A stretch of DNA of 64,000 nt. Source: Acidovorax sp. A1169 (GTDB lineage: Bacteria > Pseudomonadota > Gammaproteobacteria > Burkholderiales > Burkholderiaceae_C). Below, piece by piece: positions 45,305 through 53,872 of this stretch; position 1 is the first letter of the stretch, and each line of letters starts with the position of its first letter. A program made the position numbers and the translations under genes. Under the pieces are notes generated by a model. It saw only the letters and a list, made by a program, of their open reading frames with translations, ran no database searches and was not told where the DNA came from. Location of the stretch: positions 62,001 to 126,000 of the forward strand of contig NZ_JAUZDX010000019.1 in NCBI RefSeq assembly GCF_030704685.1, read 5' to 3'.

Positions 45305-45757
45305 TCATGCCTGCGCGGCTGCAACCACGGCGGTGGCCTCCACCTCGACCAACATGCCGTCGAGCGCCAGGCGCGGCACGGGGATCAGTGTGCAGCCGGG
45401 CGTGGGTGCATCGCCCCACACGCGGCGCGCGGCCTCGGTCCACAGGGCCAGGCGGGCCTCGGTGTGGTCCACCACCAGCAGCGTGAGCCGCACCACGTCA
45501 TGCACGCTGGCGCCCGCCGCCTCCAGCACCGTGCGCATGTTGGCCAGCGCCTGCGCAAGCTGCTCGGCAAAGTCGGGCGACAGCTCGCCCGCCAGGTTCT
45601 CGCCCCCCTGGCCCGAGGCATAGACGGTGCGGCCCGCCAGGGGCGCGACCACCACATGCGTATAGCCGTTGGGGGCCGGGTCGTACACGCCTTCGGGGTT
45701 GATGTGGGCGAGCGTGGCGGCGTGGGCCGGGGTCAGGCGCGAAGCGATTTGCAACAT
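45305..45757 (-). CDS. RidA/YjgF-family protein
   Basis: The 150-residue RidA-fold protein has [49 protein letters not shown] and a C-terminal [13 protein letters not shown]. The usual catalytic Arg of RidA deaminases near the C-terminus (xxxRxxV) is replaced around [13 protein letters not shown], so activity is uncertain. It is divergent from soxR. Its promoter TTGACC-19 bp-AATACT overlaps a SoxR-type palindrome, so it is probably induced by redox cycling. Confidence 0.85.
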   Translation of the reverse strand: MLQIASRLTPAHAATLAHINPEGVYDPAPNGYTHVVVAPLAGRTVYASGQGGENLAGELSPDFAEQLAQALANMRTVLEAAGASVHDVVRLTLLVVDHTEARLALWTEAARRVWGDAPTPGCTLIPVPRLALDGMLVEVEATAVVAAAQA

Positions 45758-45791
45758 GGGTGTGGTCCTGAAAATCGTGGAAGAGGCTGTT

Positions 45792-45822
45792 AGTATTCAA
45801 CCTCAAGTTAAATTGAGGTCAA
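45792..45822 (-). promoter_or_regulatory. SoxR-type promoter of the RidA-like gene
   Basis: On the minus strand the -35 TTGACC (45817-45822) and -10 AATACT (45792-45797) are 19 bp apart. That is the overlong spacer typical of MerR-family promoters. The spacer holds CCTCAAGTTAAATTGAGG (45801-45818), close to the SoxR box CCTCAAGTTAACTTGAGG. It is between soxR and the RidA-like gene. Confidence 0.85.
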
Positions 45823-45845
45823 CGGGCACTTTTGGGAGCCGGGTC

Positions 45846-46313
45846 ATGAAGCAGCACGACGACGCCCACGGCGATTCCATGGCGGAGCTGGCGGCCGATC
45901 TTTCGGTGGGCGAGGTGGCGCGCCGCAGCGGGCTGGCGGTGTCGGCCCTGCATTTCTACGAAACACGCGGCCTGATCGCCAGCGTGCGCAGCGCGGGCAA
46001 CCAGCGGCGCTACCCGCGCTCGGTGCTGCGCCGGGTGGCGGTGATCAAGGTGGCCCAGCGCATGGGTGTGCCGCTGGCGGCCATTGCAGAGGCGCTGCAG
46101 GCCCTGCCCGCTGGCCGCACGCCCACGGTGGCCGACTGGCGCCGGCTGTCGGAGCGCTGGCGCGAGGACCTCGACGAGCGCATCCGCACGCTCACGTCGC
46201 TGCGCGACCAACTCGACGGCTGCATCGGCTGCGGCTGCCTGTCGCTCAAGGTCTGCCCGCTGCGCAATGCGCAGGATGCGCTGGCCCAGGAAGGGCCCGG
46301 TCCGCATTTCTGA
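45846..46313 (+). CDS. soxR: redox-sensitive transcriptional activator SoxR
   Basis: This is 155 residues from ATG 45846. It has a MerR-type helix-turn-helix ([26 protein letters not shown]) followed by [19 protein letters not shown]. The C-terminal [2Fe-2S] cluster motif is [14 protein letters not shown], matching SoxR. Oxidation of the cluster by redox-cycling agents activates transcription. The only visible target is the divergent RidA-like gene and soxR itself, as there is no soxS, which is typical outside enterics. Confidence 0.95.
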   Translation: MKQHDDAHGDSMAELAADLSVGEVARRSGLAVSALHFYETRGLIASVRSAGNQRRYPRSVLRRVAVIKVAQRMGVPLAAIAEALQALPAGRTPTVADWRRLSERWREDLDERIRTLTSLRDQLDGCIGCGCLSLKVCPLRNAQDALAQEGPGPHF

Positions 46314-46337
46314 TCGGTGCGTGCGCAGCCTCGCCGC

Positions 46338-49300
46338 TTACCAGCGCAGCGGTGAGGCCTCGTTGTTCCAGAAAATCCAGCGGCTCACCTCCGCATAGGG
46401 CGAGGTGCCGATGGAGTAGGGGTCCAGTCCCGTCTCGGTGCGCTGCAGCACGGCCAGGTAGCCGCCGTAGCTGCCCACCAGCAGCGTGCTGCCGTCCCCC
46501 GAAGCCTCGATGGCGCTGATGCTGCTGCCCACGTGGTGGCGCCACAGCGTGCGGCCCTCATCGTCCATGGCATGCACGTAGCCGCTGGCGTCGCCCATGA
46601 CCACCATGCCGGGCAGGGTGGCCGAGGCGTACACGCGCCATTGGGCGTCGACCACCGTGCCCTCGGTGTCGTCCGCCGCCTCCACGGGCGTGGCGATGGT
46701 GATGCCGTTGTACAGGTGGCAGGAGTTGAACCACAGCCGCGTGCCGTCGTGCGAGAAGCGGGCGTGGTGCGGGTACGAGGACTGGGTGTCGAGCGTGCGC
46801 AGCGGCCGGCCGTCCTGCGCGCCGAGCAGGATGTGGGCGCTGTCCTGGTCGCCCAGGGCGATGAAGCGCTCGTCGGGCGACAGGGCCATGTGCAGCATGT
46901 CCATGGCCAGCAGGCTGCCCGGGGGCTCGCCGTCGGCCGCGTCCTCGTGGTTCTTGGGCCAGGTGTACGGGCCACCATCGTCCTCCCCTTCCTCTCCCTC
47001 GTCGAACTCCTGCGGGTGCAGGCGCTGCACGCCTTGGGCCGCGCTGATCAGGTACACCCCGGTGGGGTTGCGCAGCAGCACGCGCTGGCCGTCGTTGAAA
47101 GGAATGATCTCGTCGCAGCGCTGGCCCAGCGAGCCTGCCACCAGGCCCATGGACTCGGGAATGCCCTCGTTGCCGCGTGGTAGCGGCAACTGCGCGATCT
47201 GTGGGCCGCCAAAGCCCCGGTGCGTGGTGATGTGCGTGCCGTCGCTCTGCGCAAAGCAGTTGCCATCGCCCGAGCGCCCCAGGCCCTTGAGCGCTGGCAG
47301 CGAGGTGGGCACTGCACCATCGATCTGCACCCAGTGCGCCGATTCACTGTAGCTGGGCCCGATGCGCGCGAGGATGAGGCCATCGGCCAGCAGAAAGACC
47401 GGGCCGATGAACTGCCCCGCCTTGGCCGCCGTGCGCACATAGGCATCGGGGGCAAAGGCAAAGCGCTGGCGAAAGCGCTCGGCCAGCGCCTCGTCGGCAT
47501 GCCGATTCACCAGGCGGGCGAGTTGCAGCACCGTGGGGGCGCTGGCCTTGCGCGGGTCGCCCGGCAGGTCGGCTTCTGGCTCGTCTTCGTCCTCTTCTTG
47601 CGCACTGTCGCCACCCTCCAGGTCGCGGGCGGTCATCGCGAACTGGTGCGCGCGGATCGCGGCCACATAGGTCTCGCCGCCGCTCTGCCATTGCTCGGAC
47701 AACAGCATCAGCTCGGCCGGGAACACGGCTGCGTCCGGCAGGTCTTCGGCCAGGGGCGGCGTGGCCAGCAGGTGCACGGCCGCTTCGATACGGCGCTGTT
47801 CTGCCAGGTGCGCCTGCTGCTGGTCGTGCGCGCCCTGGATCTGGGCCTCCACCTGGGTGTAGATGCGCAGCAGCCGGGCAATGTGGTCCACCGCACCGCG
47901 CGGCAGCGTGGTCCGGGCTTCGCTTTGCCGCTGGGTGTACCTGAACTCCACCACCGGCGGGCCCGCGCGGGCCTCGTCGATGTCGAGCTGGTAGGCGCCG
48001 TAGGCATCGTCCGAATCGTCGCCAGGCCGGGGCTCGCCGTTCTCCCAGCTGAGCTTGAGCGCGCGGCCATAGGGCTCGCCCTCGTGCAGGCAGGGCTGGC
48101 GCGCACCCACCCACACGTCGCCATGCCACTCGCCGTTCTTGTCGCTGTTCCACCAGTCGTTGTACTCCTCGGTAAAGTACGGCAGGCTGGTGAACTGCTC
48201 GATGCGCCGGGGCGAGAGTTCGGCCTGCAGCCGGTGGTAGAGCGGGTAGCCGGCACGCGACTGGCCCACGGCACGGCGCACATAGTCGAGCACGCCACGC
48301 CACGCCTTGGTAGCGGCTTCGCGCGCTTCGGCCGGTGCCTCATCGTCCAGCACCTTCCAGCCGTCGGGCGTGCCCTCGGTGTAGCCGCGGTAGATCAGCG
48401 TGGCCACCTCGGTGAAGGCAATGGGCCGGCGCAGCACGGCAGCCGCCAGGCGTGCCAGCAGGCCGGTGCGCTGGGGCTCGCGCTCCACCGAGAGGTAGAA
48501 GTCCCAGGTCTTCCAGACGGTGATGAACACGTTGTCGTCGCGCTGGTCGCCATCGGCATCCACATGCCGGCGGCATAGCGAGAAATCGGTCTGGGCAAAC
48601 CAGCCGGGCGCCTTCTTCTCCTTGTGCGTGACGATGGGCGAATTCACCGCCGCCAGGATGTTGGCCACGCTGATGGCTTCGTCGGCGAAAAGGTCGCTGG
48701 CCAGCGGCATGTCGGCGGTGATCTCGGCGCTGGCACGCAGGGGGCTCTCGCCGGCGCGCACGGCCTCCACCACGCGGTCACGGTCGAGCAGGGCGCCGAT
48801 GCCGTCCGCACCGTCGTCGATGCCATCGAAGAACTCGGGCGCGAACACCAGGCCTGCCACCTCGGCGGAAAACTCCGCCAGGCTGGGCACGCCGCGCGCT
48901 TCGTCGAGCAGAAATTCCACCTGCTCGCCGCCGGCCACCTGCACGTGGTATTCGTCGGTGAACAGCGCCACGCGCGCGACGAGGCCACCGTTCACGCGCA
49001 GGTCGCCATGGTTGTAGTGGCCCCAGAGCAGTTCGTCCACCGTGAGCGCGCCCTGCACGTACACCAGTTGCCCGCCGATCACCGCGTGCTGCACGTGCAG
49101 GCCGCCCAGCACCACCAGGTTCGTCGTGCCATCGGTGTCGCTGGCGGTCAGCGCGCCGTCGATGCGCAGGTTGCCTTCGACGAGGACCAGGTAAGGCGCG
49201 CGGCGGGGCAGGGGGGCGGCGTCAGGCTGGGCCTGTGCCAGCCGGTGCAGGCCGCCATCGGCCACGAGCGGCGTGTCCAGGTGCAGCTCGGGCCACTGCA

Positions 49301-49442
49301 CGTCGCCCGCGATCCAGGCGGCGGTTTCACCGGCCAGTTCTTCGGGATCGTCGCGCAGGCGCTTGGTGATCCAGGCATCGGCCGGGAGCAGATGGGCCAC
49401 ATCGGCCAGGGGGACAAAACGCAGGCTGGGCAGGCTGGGCAT
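46338..49442 (-). CDS. 1034-residue beta-helix and beta-propeller protein of unknown function
   Basis: It starts at ATG 49442 (GAAAGCACC upstream); the longer frame has no ribosome site. No signal peptide or span is seen, so it is probably cytosolic. Residues about 60-190 are a polymer-forming or beta-helix-like repeat of short strands (LVLVEGNLRIDGAL, LVVLGGLHVQHAVIGGQLV, LLWGHYNHGDLRVNGGLVA). The middle holds conserved-looking HYNHGDLR and PYFTEEYNDWWNSD stretches and a helical region. The last 400 residues contain WD40/PQQ-like blades (FIALGDQDSAHILLGAQDG, ARFSHDGTRLWFNS, VYASATLPGMVVMGDASGYVHAMDDEGRTLWR). It forms a single gene, with soxR convergent. I do not recognise a function. Confidence 0.75.
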   Translation of the reverse strand: MPSLPSLRFVPLADVAHLLPADAWITKRLRDDPEELAGETAAWIAGDVQWPELHLDTPLVADGGLHRLAQAQPDAAPLPRRAPYLVLVEGNLRIDGALTASDTDGTTNLVVLGGLHVQHAVIGGQLVYVQGALTVDELLWGHYNHGDLRVNGGLVARVALFTDEYHVQVAGGEQVEFLLDEARGVPSLAEFSAEVAGLVFAPEFFDGIDDGADGIGALLDRDRVVEAVRAGESPLRASAEITADMPLASDLFADEAISVANILAAVNSPIVTHKEKKAPGWFAQTDFSLCRRHVDADGDQRDDNVFITVWKTWDFYLSVEREPQRTGLLARLAAAVLRRPIAFTEVATLIYRGYTEGTPDGWKVLDDEAPAEAREAATKAWRGVLDYVRRAVGQSRAGYPLYHRLQAELSPRRIEQFTSLPYFTEEYNDWWNSDKNGEWHGDVWVGARQPCLHEGEPYGRALKLSWENGEPRPGDDSDDAYGAYQLDIDEARAGPPVVEFRYTQRQSEARTTLPRGAVDHIARLLRIYTQVEAQIQGAHDQQQAHLAEQRRIEAAVHLLATPPLAEDLPDAAVFPAELMLLSEQWQSGGETYVAAIRAHQFAMTARDLEGGDSAQEEDEDEPEADLPGDPRKASAPTVLQLARLVNRHADEALAERFRQRFAFAPDAYVRTAAKAGQFIGPVFLLADGLILARIGPSYSESAHWVQIDGAVPTSLPALKGLGRSGDGNCFAQSDGTHITTHRGFGGPQIAQLPLPRGNEGIPESMGLVAGSLGQRCDEIIPFNDGQRVLLRNPTGVYLISAAQGVQRLHPQEFDEGEEGEDDGGPYTWPKNHEDAADGEPPGSLLAMDMLHMALSPDERFIALGDQDSAHILLGAQDGRPLRTLDTQSSYPHHARFSHDGTRLWFNSCHLYNGITIATPVEAADDTEGTVVDAQWRVYASATLPGMVVMGDASGYVHAMDDEGRTLWRHHVGSSISAIEASGDGSTLLVGSYGGYLAVLQRTETGLDPYSIGTSPYAEVSRWIFWNNEASPLRW

Positions 49443-49553
49443 GGTGCTTTCAGGGCAACGAACAGTCGGCGGGCATCGTACACCGCGTGCAAGCGCGGCA
49501 CTTTGGGTCGACAATGATGTGTTGTCTTATTAATTAAACGCTCCATTACAGCC

Positions 49554-50492
49554 ATGAGTCAGAACCCGCCCTTGTTTGAAGTGCTGCCCCGAGACCTGTC
49601 CGCCTACCGCCAGGGCAATGTCGGCATCGGCTATGTGCACCGCTTCGAATCGGGCAAGCCCGGCCCCCATGTGCTGGTCAACGCGCTCACCCACGGCAAC
49701 GAAATCTGCGGCATGGTCGCGGCCACGCACCTGCTTGACAGCGGCGTGCGCCCCCTCATCGGCACGCTGACCATCAGCTTCGCCAACGTGGCGGCGTATG
49801 AGTCGTTCGACGAGTCGCGCCCGTTCGAGAGCCGCCAGCTGGTGCACAACCTCAACCGCGTCTGGTCTGCCGCTGAGCTCGACGGCAGCGGCGACAGCCC
49901 CGAGCTGCGCCGCGCGCGCGAGCTGCGCCCCGTGGTGGCCGCAGCCGACCACATCCTCGACATTCACTCCACCAGCCAGGACGTGCAGCCCTTCTGGGTC
50001 TACCCGGCCTACGAGCGCAACGCCGCTGCCGCCCTGGCCATCGGCCTGCCCCCCGTGCACATGGTCATGCCCAACGGCCTGGGCTCCGGTACGCCACTCA
50101 TCCAGCACGGCCGCCACGGCCAGGCCCTGGGCGATGCCGGCGTGGCCATGGTGGTCGAATGCGGCCAGCACTTTCTGAAATCGGCGGCCGACCTGGCCAC
50201 TTTGGTGGCGCAGGATTTCATCGCCCACTTCGGCCTGACCGCACCGCGTGCCGACCGCGCCGCCCCTGGCGCGCAGCGCCGCTTCGAGCTGCTGGAGACC
50301 TGCATGGTGCTCACACCCGACTTTGCGTTCACCCGGCCACTGGAAGGCTTCGAGACCTTCGCCAAGGACGAGCTCATCGCCACCGACGGCACCGTGGAGA
50401 TCCGCGCGCTGTGCGACGACTGCACGGTGATGATGCCCACGCGCGAACCCATCGTGGGGCGTGAGGCGGTGTACCTGACGCGACCTATCTGA
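49554..50492 (+). CDS. succinylglutamate desuccinylase/aspartoacylase-family zinc hydrolase
   Basis: This is 312 residues. It is of the M14-like AstE/ASPA family: zinc ligands His and Glu in NALTHGNEICG (about residue 46), the His in DIHSTSQDVQPF, and the catalytic Glu in MVVECGQH. NLNRVW and VHMVMPNGLGSGTPLIQHG are typical of the family. It probably removes an acyl group from an N-acyl amino acid. The start is spaced with no strong Shine-Dalgarno. An AT-rich TTAATTAA lies upstream. It is divergent from the beta-propeller gene. Confidence 0.85.
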   Translation: MSQNPPLFEVLPRDLSAYRQGNVGIGYVHRFESGKPGPHVLVNALTHGNEICGMVAATHLLDSGVRPLIGTLTISFANVAAYESFDESRPFESRQLVHNLNRVWSAAELDGSGDSPELRRARELRPVVAAADHILDIHSTSQDVQPFWVYPAYERNAAAALAIGLPPVHMVMPNGLGSGTPLIQHGRHGQALGDAGVAMVVECGQHFLKSAADLATLVAQDFIAHFGLTAPRADRAAPGAQRRFELLETCMVLTPDFAFTRPLEGFETFAKDELIATDGTVEIRALCDDCTVMMPTREPIVGREAVYLTRPI

Positions 50493-50524
50493 GGGCCTGA
50501 CGCCGCGCAGGCGTGGCCTACCCC

Positions 50525-50866
50525 CTACGCCTCAAGCGCAGGCAGGTTCCTGCGGGGTCTGCGCGCTGGTGTGGCGCGGCGCACGGTGCGCAGCACGTGC
50601 CGGGCCGCGCGCGCCAGTGCTTCGTCCAGGGCAGTGCGCCAGTCCTTGGCTACCGAGGACACCACCACCGACCCCGCGCCATCCGTGCGCAGCTCGATCT
50701 GGCAGCGCTTGTCCACCCCTCCCCGGGGGCCGTTCACGTCGGCCAGTTGAACATCGGCACGCGGCACCAGTGCTTTCAGGCGCCGAAGCGCAAAGCGCAC
50801 CCGGCGCTCGACGGCCTCGCCCATCAGCGCAGCATCGGGATGGCGGGACTTGAAAAGTATCTGCAT
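50525..50866 (-). CDS. ribosome hibernation factor HPF/RaiA-like protein
   Basis: The 113-residue protein starts behind AAGGAGAACGCTG. It has the beta-alpha-beta-beta-alpha layout of the HPF/RaiA family: IRILFKSRHPD-like N-terminus, EAVERRVRFALRRL, and KRCQIELRTDGAGSVVVSSVAKDWRTALDEALARAARHVLR, with a basic C-terminus. Such proteins bind the decoding centre of idle 70S ribosomes. It stands alone. Confidence 0.8.
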   Translation of the reverse strand: MQILFKSRHPDAALMGEAVERRVRFALRRLKALVPRADVQLADVNGPRGGVDKRCQIELRTDGAGSVVVSSVAKDWRTALDEALARAARHVLRTVRRATPARRPRRNLPALEA

Positions 50867-51086
50867 CAGCGTTCTCCTTGGGTTGGAGTACGCACCTTAG
50901 CCCGCGCAGTGTGGCGGGAAAAGCAGCTTTTTCCTGCAGGGGGTATCTGTAAAGCCTGCTGGTTGGCGTAAGCATGCTTCTGATTCATGTTCGGTAAAAC
51001 CGATCCAGGCATCATGAAAAACCTGCTTCTTGAAGCACCCTGGTGGCCGCACATTCAAGCTTGTTCCAACCACTGCAAGGTGCTTC

Positions 51087-51266
51087 ATGAAGCCATTGAT
51101 GTCTGTCCATTCCCTGCTGAACTCGCTGCGTGCCAAGGTGCTGCAGTGGGTCTGGCAGTGGTCGCAAGGGCGCAGCGCACTGCTGCGTGCACCGGCGCTG
51201 GTTCCCATCCGGGTCCATTCCACCCAGCGCGAGCACCCGCGCCGCCGTTACCGCTACCGCGACTGA
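51087..51266 (+). CDS. putative small basic protein (59 residues)
   Basis: The ATG is preceded by AAGGTGCTTC. The product MKPLMSVHSLLNSLRAKVLQWVWQWSQG... has an amphipathic N-terminus rich in Trp and a very basic C-terminus (HPRRRYRYRD). It may be a real small gene co-transcribed with the TerB-like gene (96 bp on). Support is only the ribosome site and the open frame. Confidence 0.4.
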   Translation: MKPLMSVHSLLNSLRAKVLQWVWQWSQGRSALLRAPALVPIRVHSTQREHPRRRYRYRD

Positions 51267-51361
51267 AGCAGCCGGGCATGCGTCCCGCACCGTCACCTTG
51301 AACCAGCCCTTGTGGCATGGCCACACCATCCCGAATACCAAGCCCCCGAGAAGGAAGAATC

Positions 51362-51766
51362 ATGCGCAGCTATTCCCACAACAGCCCCGAAGCAGCCGCC
51401 CGTATCGTCGCCCTGCTGCTGATATCCGACGGCCATGTGAGCCGCCAGGAGATGGAGGCCCTGTACAGCCAGGACATCGAGCGCGAACTCAGTTTGGCGC
51501 CCGGTGGCTTCGCTCAGGTGCTACACACCCTGTGCGAGGACCTGCTGATGGCCGCGCACGAGCGCCGCCTGCTCACCGGCAGCATCGACCAGGCCACCCT
51601 GGACGCCGTCATGTCGGAAGTGACCGACACCGACCTGCAGCACAAGGTGCTGTACTTTGCCGACGCCGCCGCCATGGCCGACCGCCACGTTGCGGCAGAA
51701 GAGGCATGGATCATGCGGGCCGCGCTGACGCAATGGCGCATCGGCAAATTGCCTGTGCACAGCTGA
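51362..51766 (+). CDS. TerB-like protein
   Basis: This is 134 residues from ATG 51362 (GAAGGAAGAATC upstream). The all-helical fold has RIVALLLISDGHVSRQEMEAL, reading as a TerB tellurite-resistance-type acidic helical repeat, and then LQHKVLYFADAAAMADRHVAAEEAWIMRAAL. The acidic metal-site residues in DGHVSxxE and ADRHVAxEE match that family. It is not part of a ter operon. Its function is unknown. It is convergent with the LysR gene. Confidence 0.65.
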   Translation: MRSYSHNSPEAAARIVALLLISDGHVSRQEMEALYSQDIERELSLAPGGFAQVLHTLCEDLLMAAHERRLLTGSIDQATLDAVMSEVTDTDLQHKVLYFADAAAMADRHVAAEEAWIMRAALTQWRIGKLPVHS

Positions 51767-51800
51767 GGCAGCGCACCTGCGGAGCACCACCGCGGCTCAG

Positions 51801-52685
51801 CTATGCGCCGCGTGCAGCGGCCACCATCTGGCGCACCAGCGGGTGGTGCTGCCCGCGGCGCGACCAGATGGCATGCACTTCCTCTCTGATGCCGGGGCAG
51901 TCGCCCAGCAGGCGCAGCCCGCGCACCAGCCCCACGTCCTGGGCGCCCAGCTGGCTGACCGGAAACACCCCCAGCCCCCGGGCTGCGAACACGGCCAGCA
52001 GGGCGCTGTCTTCAAACTCGCCCACCACCCGGGGCTGCACGCCGATGTCCTGGAACCAGTGGTCCAGCGTGGAGCGCAGCGGTGAATGGAAGGTGGGCAA
52101 CAGCACCGGCAGCTCCTGCAGCGAATGTGGAAACCGGTCGCGCACGGTCTTTCGGACCAGCGAGGCTGACCCGTACCACTGCAGCGTGGAGCGGGCGATC
52201 CGTTCGCTGGACAGGCGCTGGTTCGGGTTGCGCGGCGCAGCCTGCCCGGCCAGCACCACGTCCAGCTCGTGCAGTGCCAGCTCGGACAGCAGCTCGTCGA
52301 ACTCCCCCTCGTGGCACACCAGGCGCAGGTGCGGGGTGGCCAGCACCGGCTCCAGCAGCGCATGGGCTGCCAGCTTGGAGATGCCGTCGGACAGCCCCAC
52401 CGAGAGCCGCGCGACCTTGGCGCTGGCCGCTTCGCGCACCTCATCGGGAATGGTCTGCCCGAGCTGGAATATCTCTTCGGCCCGCGCATACGCTGCCTGG
52501 CCCGCCTCGGTCAGCGCCACCCCGCGCCCCGATGGCTTGAGCAACTGGTGCCCCAGGGCCTTCTCCAGATCGCGCACCTGCGCACTGATGGTCTGCACCG
52601 CCATCTCCAGACGGTCGGCGGCGCGGGCGAAGCCGCCTTCCTTGGCAACCATCCAGAAATAGTACAGGTGGCGGTAGTTCAGCAT
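51801..52685 (-). CDS. NhaR-like LysR-family regulator
   Basis: The 294-residue LysR-type regulator has the N-terminal helix-turn-helix starting MLNYRHLYYFWMVAKEGGFARAADRL, as in NhaR, the activator of the Na+/H+ antiporter gene nhaA in E. coli. The C-terminal periplasmic-binding-like domain follows. No antiporter is adjacent. The divergent gene (52795) encodes a small membrane protein, the best candidate target. Confidence 0.8.
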   Translation of the reverse strand: MLNYRHLYYFWMVAKEGGFARAADRLEMAVQTISAQVRDLEKALGHQLLKPSGRGVALTEAGQAAYARAEEIFQLGQTIPDEVREAASAKVARLSVGLSDGISKLAAHALLEPVLATPHLRLVCHEGEFDELLSELALHELDVVLAGQAAPRNPNQRLSSERIARSTLQWYGSASLVRKTVRDRFPHSLQELPVLLPTFHSPLRSTLDHWFQDIGVQPRVVGEFEDSALLAVFAARGLGVFPVSQLGAQDVGLVRGLRLLGDCPGIREEVHAIWSRRGQHHPLVRQMVAAARGA

Positions 52686-52794
52686 GCAGTCCCCGGTTCG
52701 GAAAAGCCGAATACTAGATTCGGCTGGGCCTGGTGTCTATTCCGTTCCACCATGCCCATACTTGGCACTTGATATTTCAGAAAGACAACGATCC

Positions 52795-53205
52795 ATGTTT
52801 TACGCAATCAGCTGGTTTCTCTCGTTCATGCTGCTGGCCCTGTGGTCACTGGCCTGCTGGGGCGTGCACGCGGTGACGGTCTGGGCGGTCGGCAGCGCCG
52901 GCGCCCTCGCTGGTGGTACTGCCGCCATGGATGCAGTCCTGCTGCCCGAATGGATCAAGGTCTGGATACCGCCCCAGTTGGCCGAGGAGTTCGGGGCCAT
53001 GATTGCCTCCGTGGGGCCCGTGGTTCAGGCGGCGCTGGAGACGGTGCCGGCCCTGTCCGGGGCTGTCTCGGTGCTGGCTTGGGTCATCTGGGGGCTGGGT
53101 GCGCTGGCGCTGATGGCTCTGGCCGTGGGAGCGCATGTGCTGATTGCGGTGCTTCAGCGCCGCAAGGCGAGTCCGGCTGCGTTGGGCACCGCAGGCGTGC
53201 GATGA
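52795..53205 (+). CDS. small membrane protein of unknown function
   Basis: The 136-residue protein starts at ATG 52795; the longer upstream frame is unlikely. One span is at the N-terminus (about 5-25), a second at about 32-45 is weak, and a strong C-terminal span (about 95-118) is followed by a basic tail. It is divergent from the NhaR-like regulator across 109 bp. Confidence 0.6.
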   Translation: MFYAISWFLSFMLLALWSLACWGVHAVTVWAVGSAGALAGGTAAMDAVLLPEWIKVWIPPQLAEEFGAMIASVGPVVQAALETVPALSGAVSVLAWVIWGLGALALMALAVGAHVLIAVLQRRKASPAALGTAGVR

Positions 53206-53252
53206 CGCGCAGCTGAGGGCTGCACACGGTCCTCAGCCCATGAAAAGCCGTT

Positions 53253-53480
53253 TCATTGTTCGTCCTCAGGCTGCAGCGGAGAGCTTGTCCAAGGCAGATT
53301 CTCCAGAATCTCTTTCGCGTCTGCATCGAACTCCTGCCGATAGTGGTGCTGATGCGGAACAAAGATGCTTGCGTCGCCTTCGGTAAATCCGAGTGCATCA
53401 AGCTCTGCGCAATACCTGGCGAGCGGGCCGTATGAAAACAGTTGGTTGTGCCGGTCCCAGACTCCAGCGCAGACGGTCAA
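53253..53480 (-). CDS. hypothetical protein (75 residues)
   Basis: It starts with TTG at 53480, overlapping the stop of the upstream hypothetical gene, so it is translationally coupled. The acidic, soluble sequence has an aromatic/His cluster (VPHQHHYRQEFD). No family is recognised. The overlap with its neighbour and the codon bias support a real gene. Confidence 0.55.
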   Translation of the reverse strand: MTVCAGVWDRHNQLFSYGPLARYCAELDALGFTEGDASIFVPHQHHYRQEFDADAKEILENLPWTSSPLQPEDEQ

Positions 53481-53815
53481 TCTGCGCGCGCCCCAAGCCT
53501 ATCCCAGGTGTGCTGGAGCGCCATGCCTCGGGCCGCCGCGTACCGGGTCGCTTCTTCTTGGGCCACTTCGATGCGGTCAGTCACAAGGCCATGGTTCGGG
53601 TGAATCGCCTCCCATGCATGGCTGCGTGCGTTGCCTCCCGCATCACGCCAGGCGACCCATGCCACAAACCTAAAACCCAACGTTCCGTCGGAGCGCGAAA
53701 AGACCTCAGCGGCGATCAAGCCGTCTGCTGAGATCTGGCATGCAACGGCGTCCTGCGACGGCGCGTAGCTGTCGGCCGCGATATCGGGTGCCAGGAAGGA
53801 GTCGATCAAAGACAT
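53477..53815 (-). CDS. hypothetical protein (112 residues)
   Basis: It starts at ATG 53815. It is soluble, with a conserved-looking beta-rich core (GTLGFRFVAWVAWRDAGG) followed by a helical AQEEATRYAAARGM. No domain is recognised. It overlaps the 75-residue gene by 4 bp and lies 57 bp from the end of the large dehydrogenase gene, probably as a separate unit. Confidence 0.55.
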   Translation of the reverse strand: MSLIDSFLAPDIAADSYAPSQDAVACQISADGLIAAEVFSRSDGTLGFRFVAWVAWRDAGGNARSHAWEAIHPNHGLVTDRIEVAQEEATRYAAARGMALQHTWDRLGARAD

Positions 53816-53872
53816 GGTGTGAGTGCCCGTATCGGGTTTGCCGCCGAAGTCTAGTCCATGCCTCTTTCCGTC

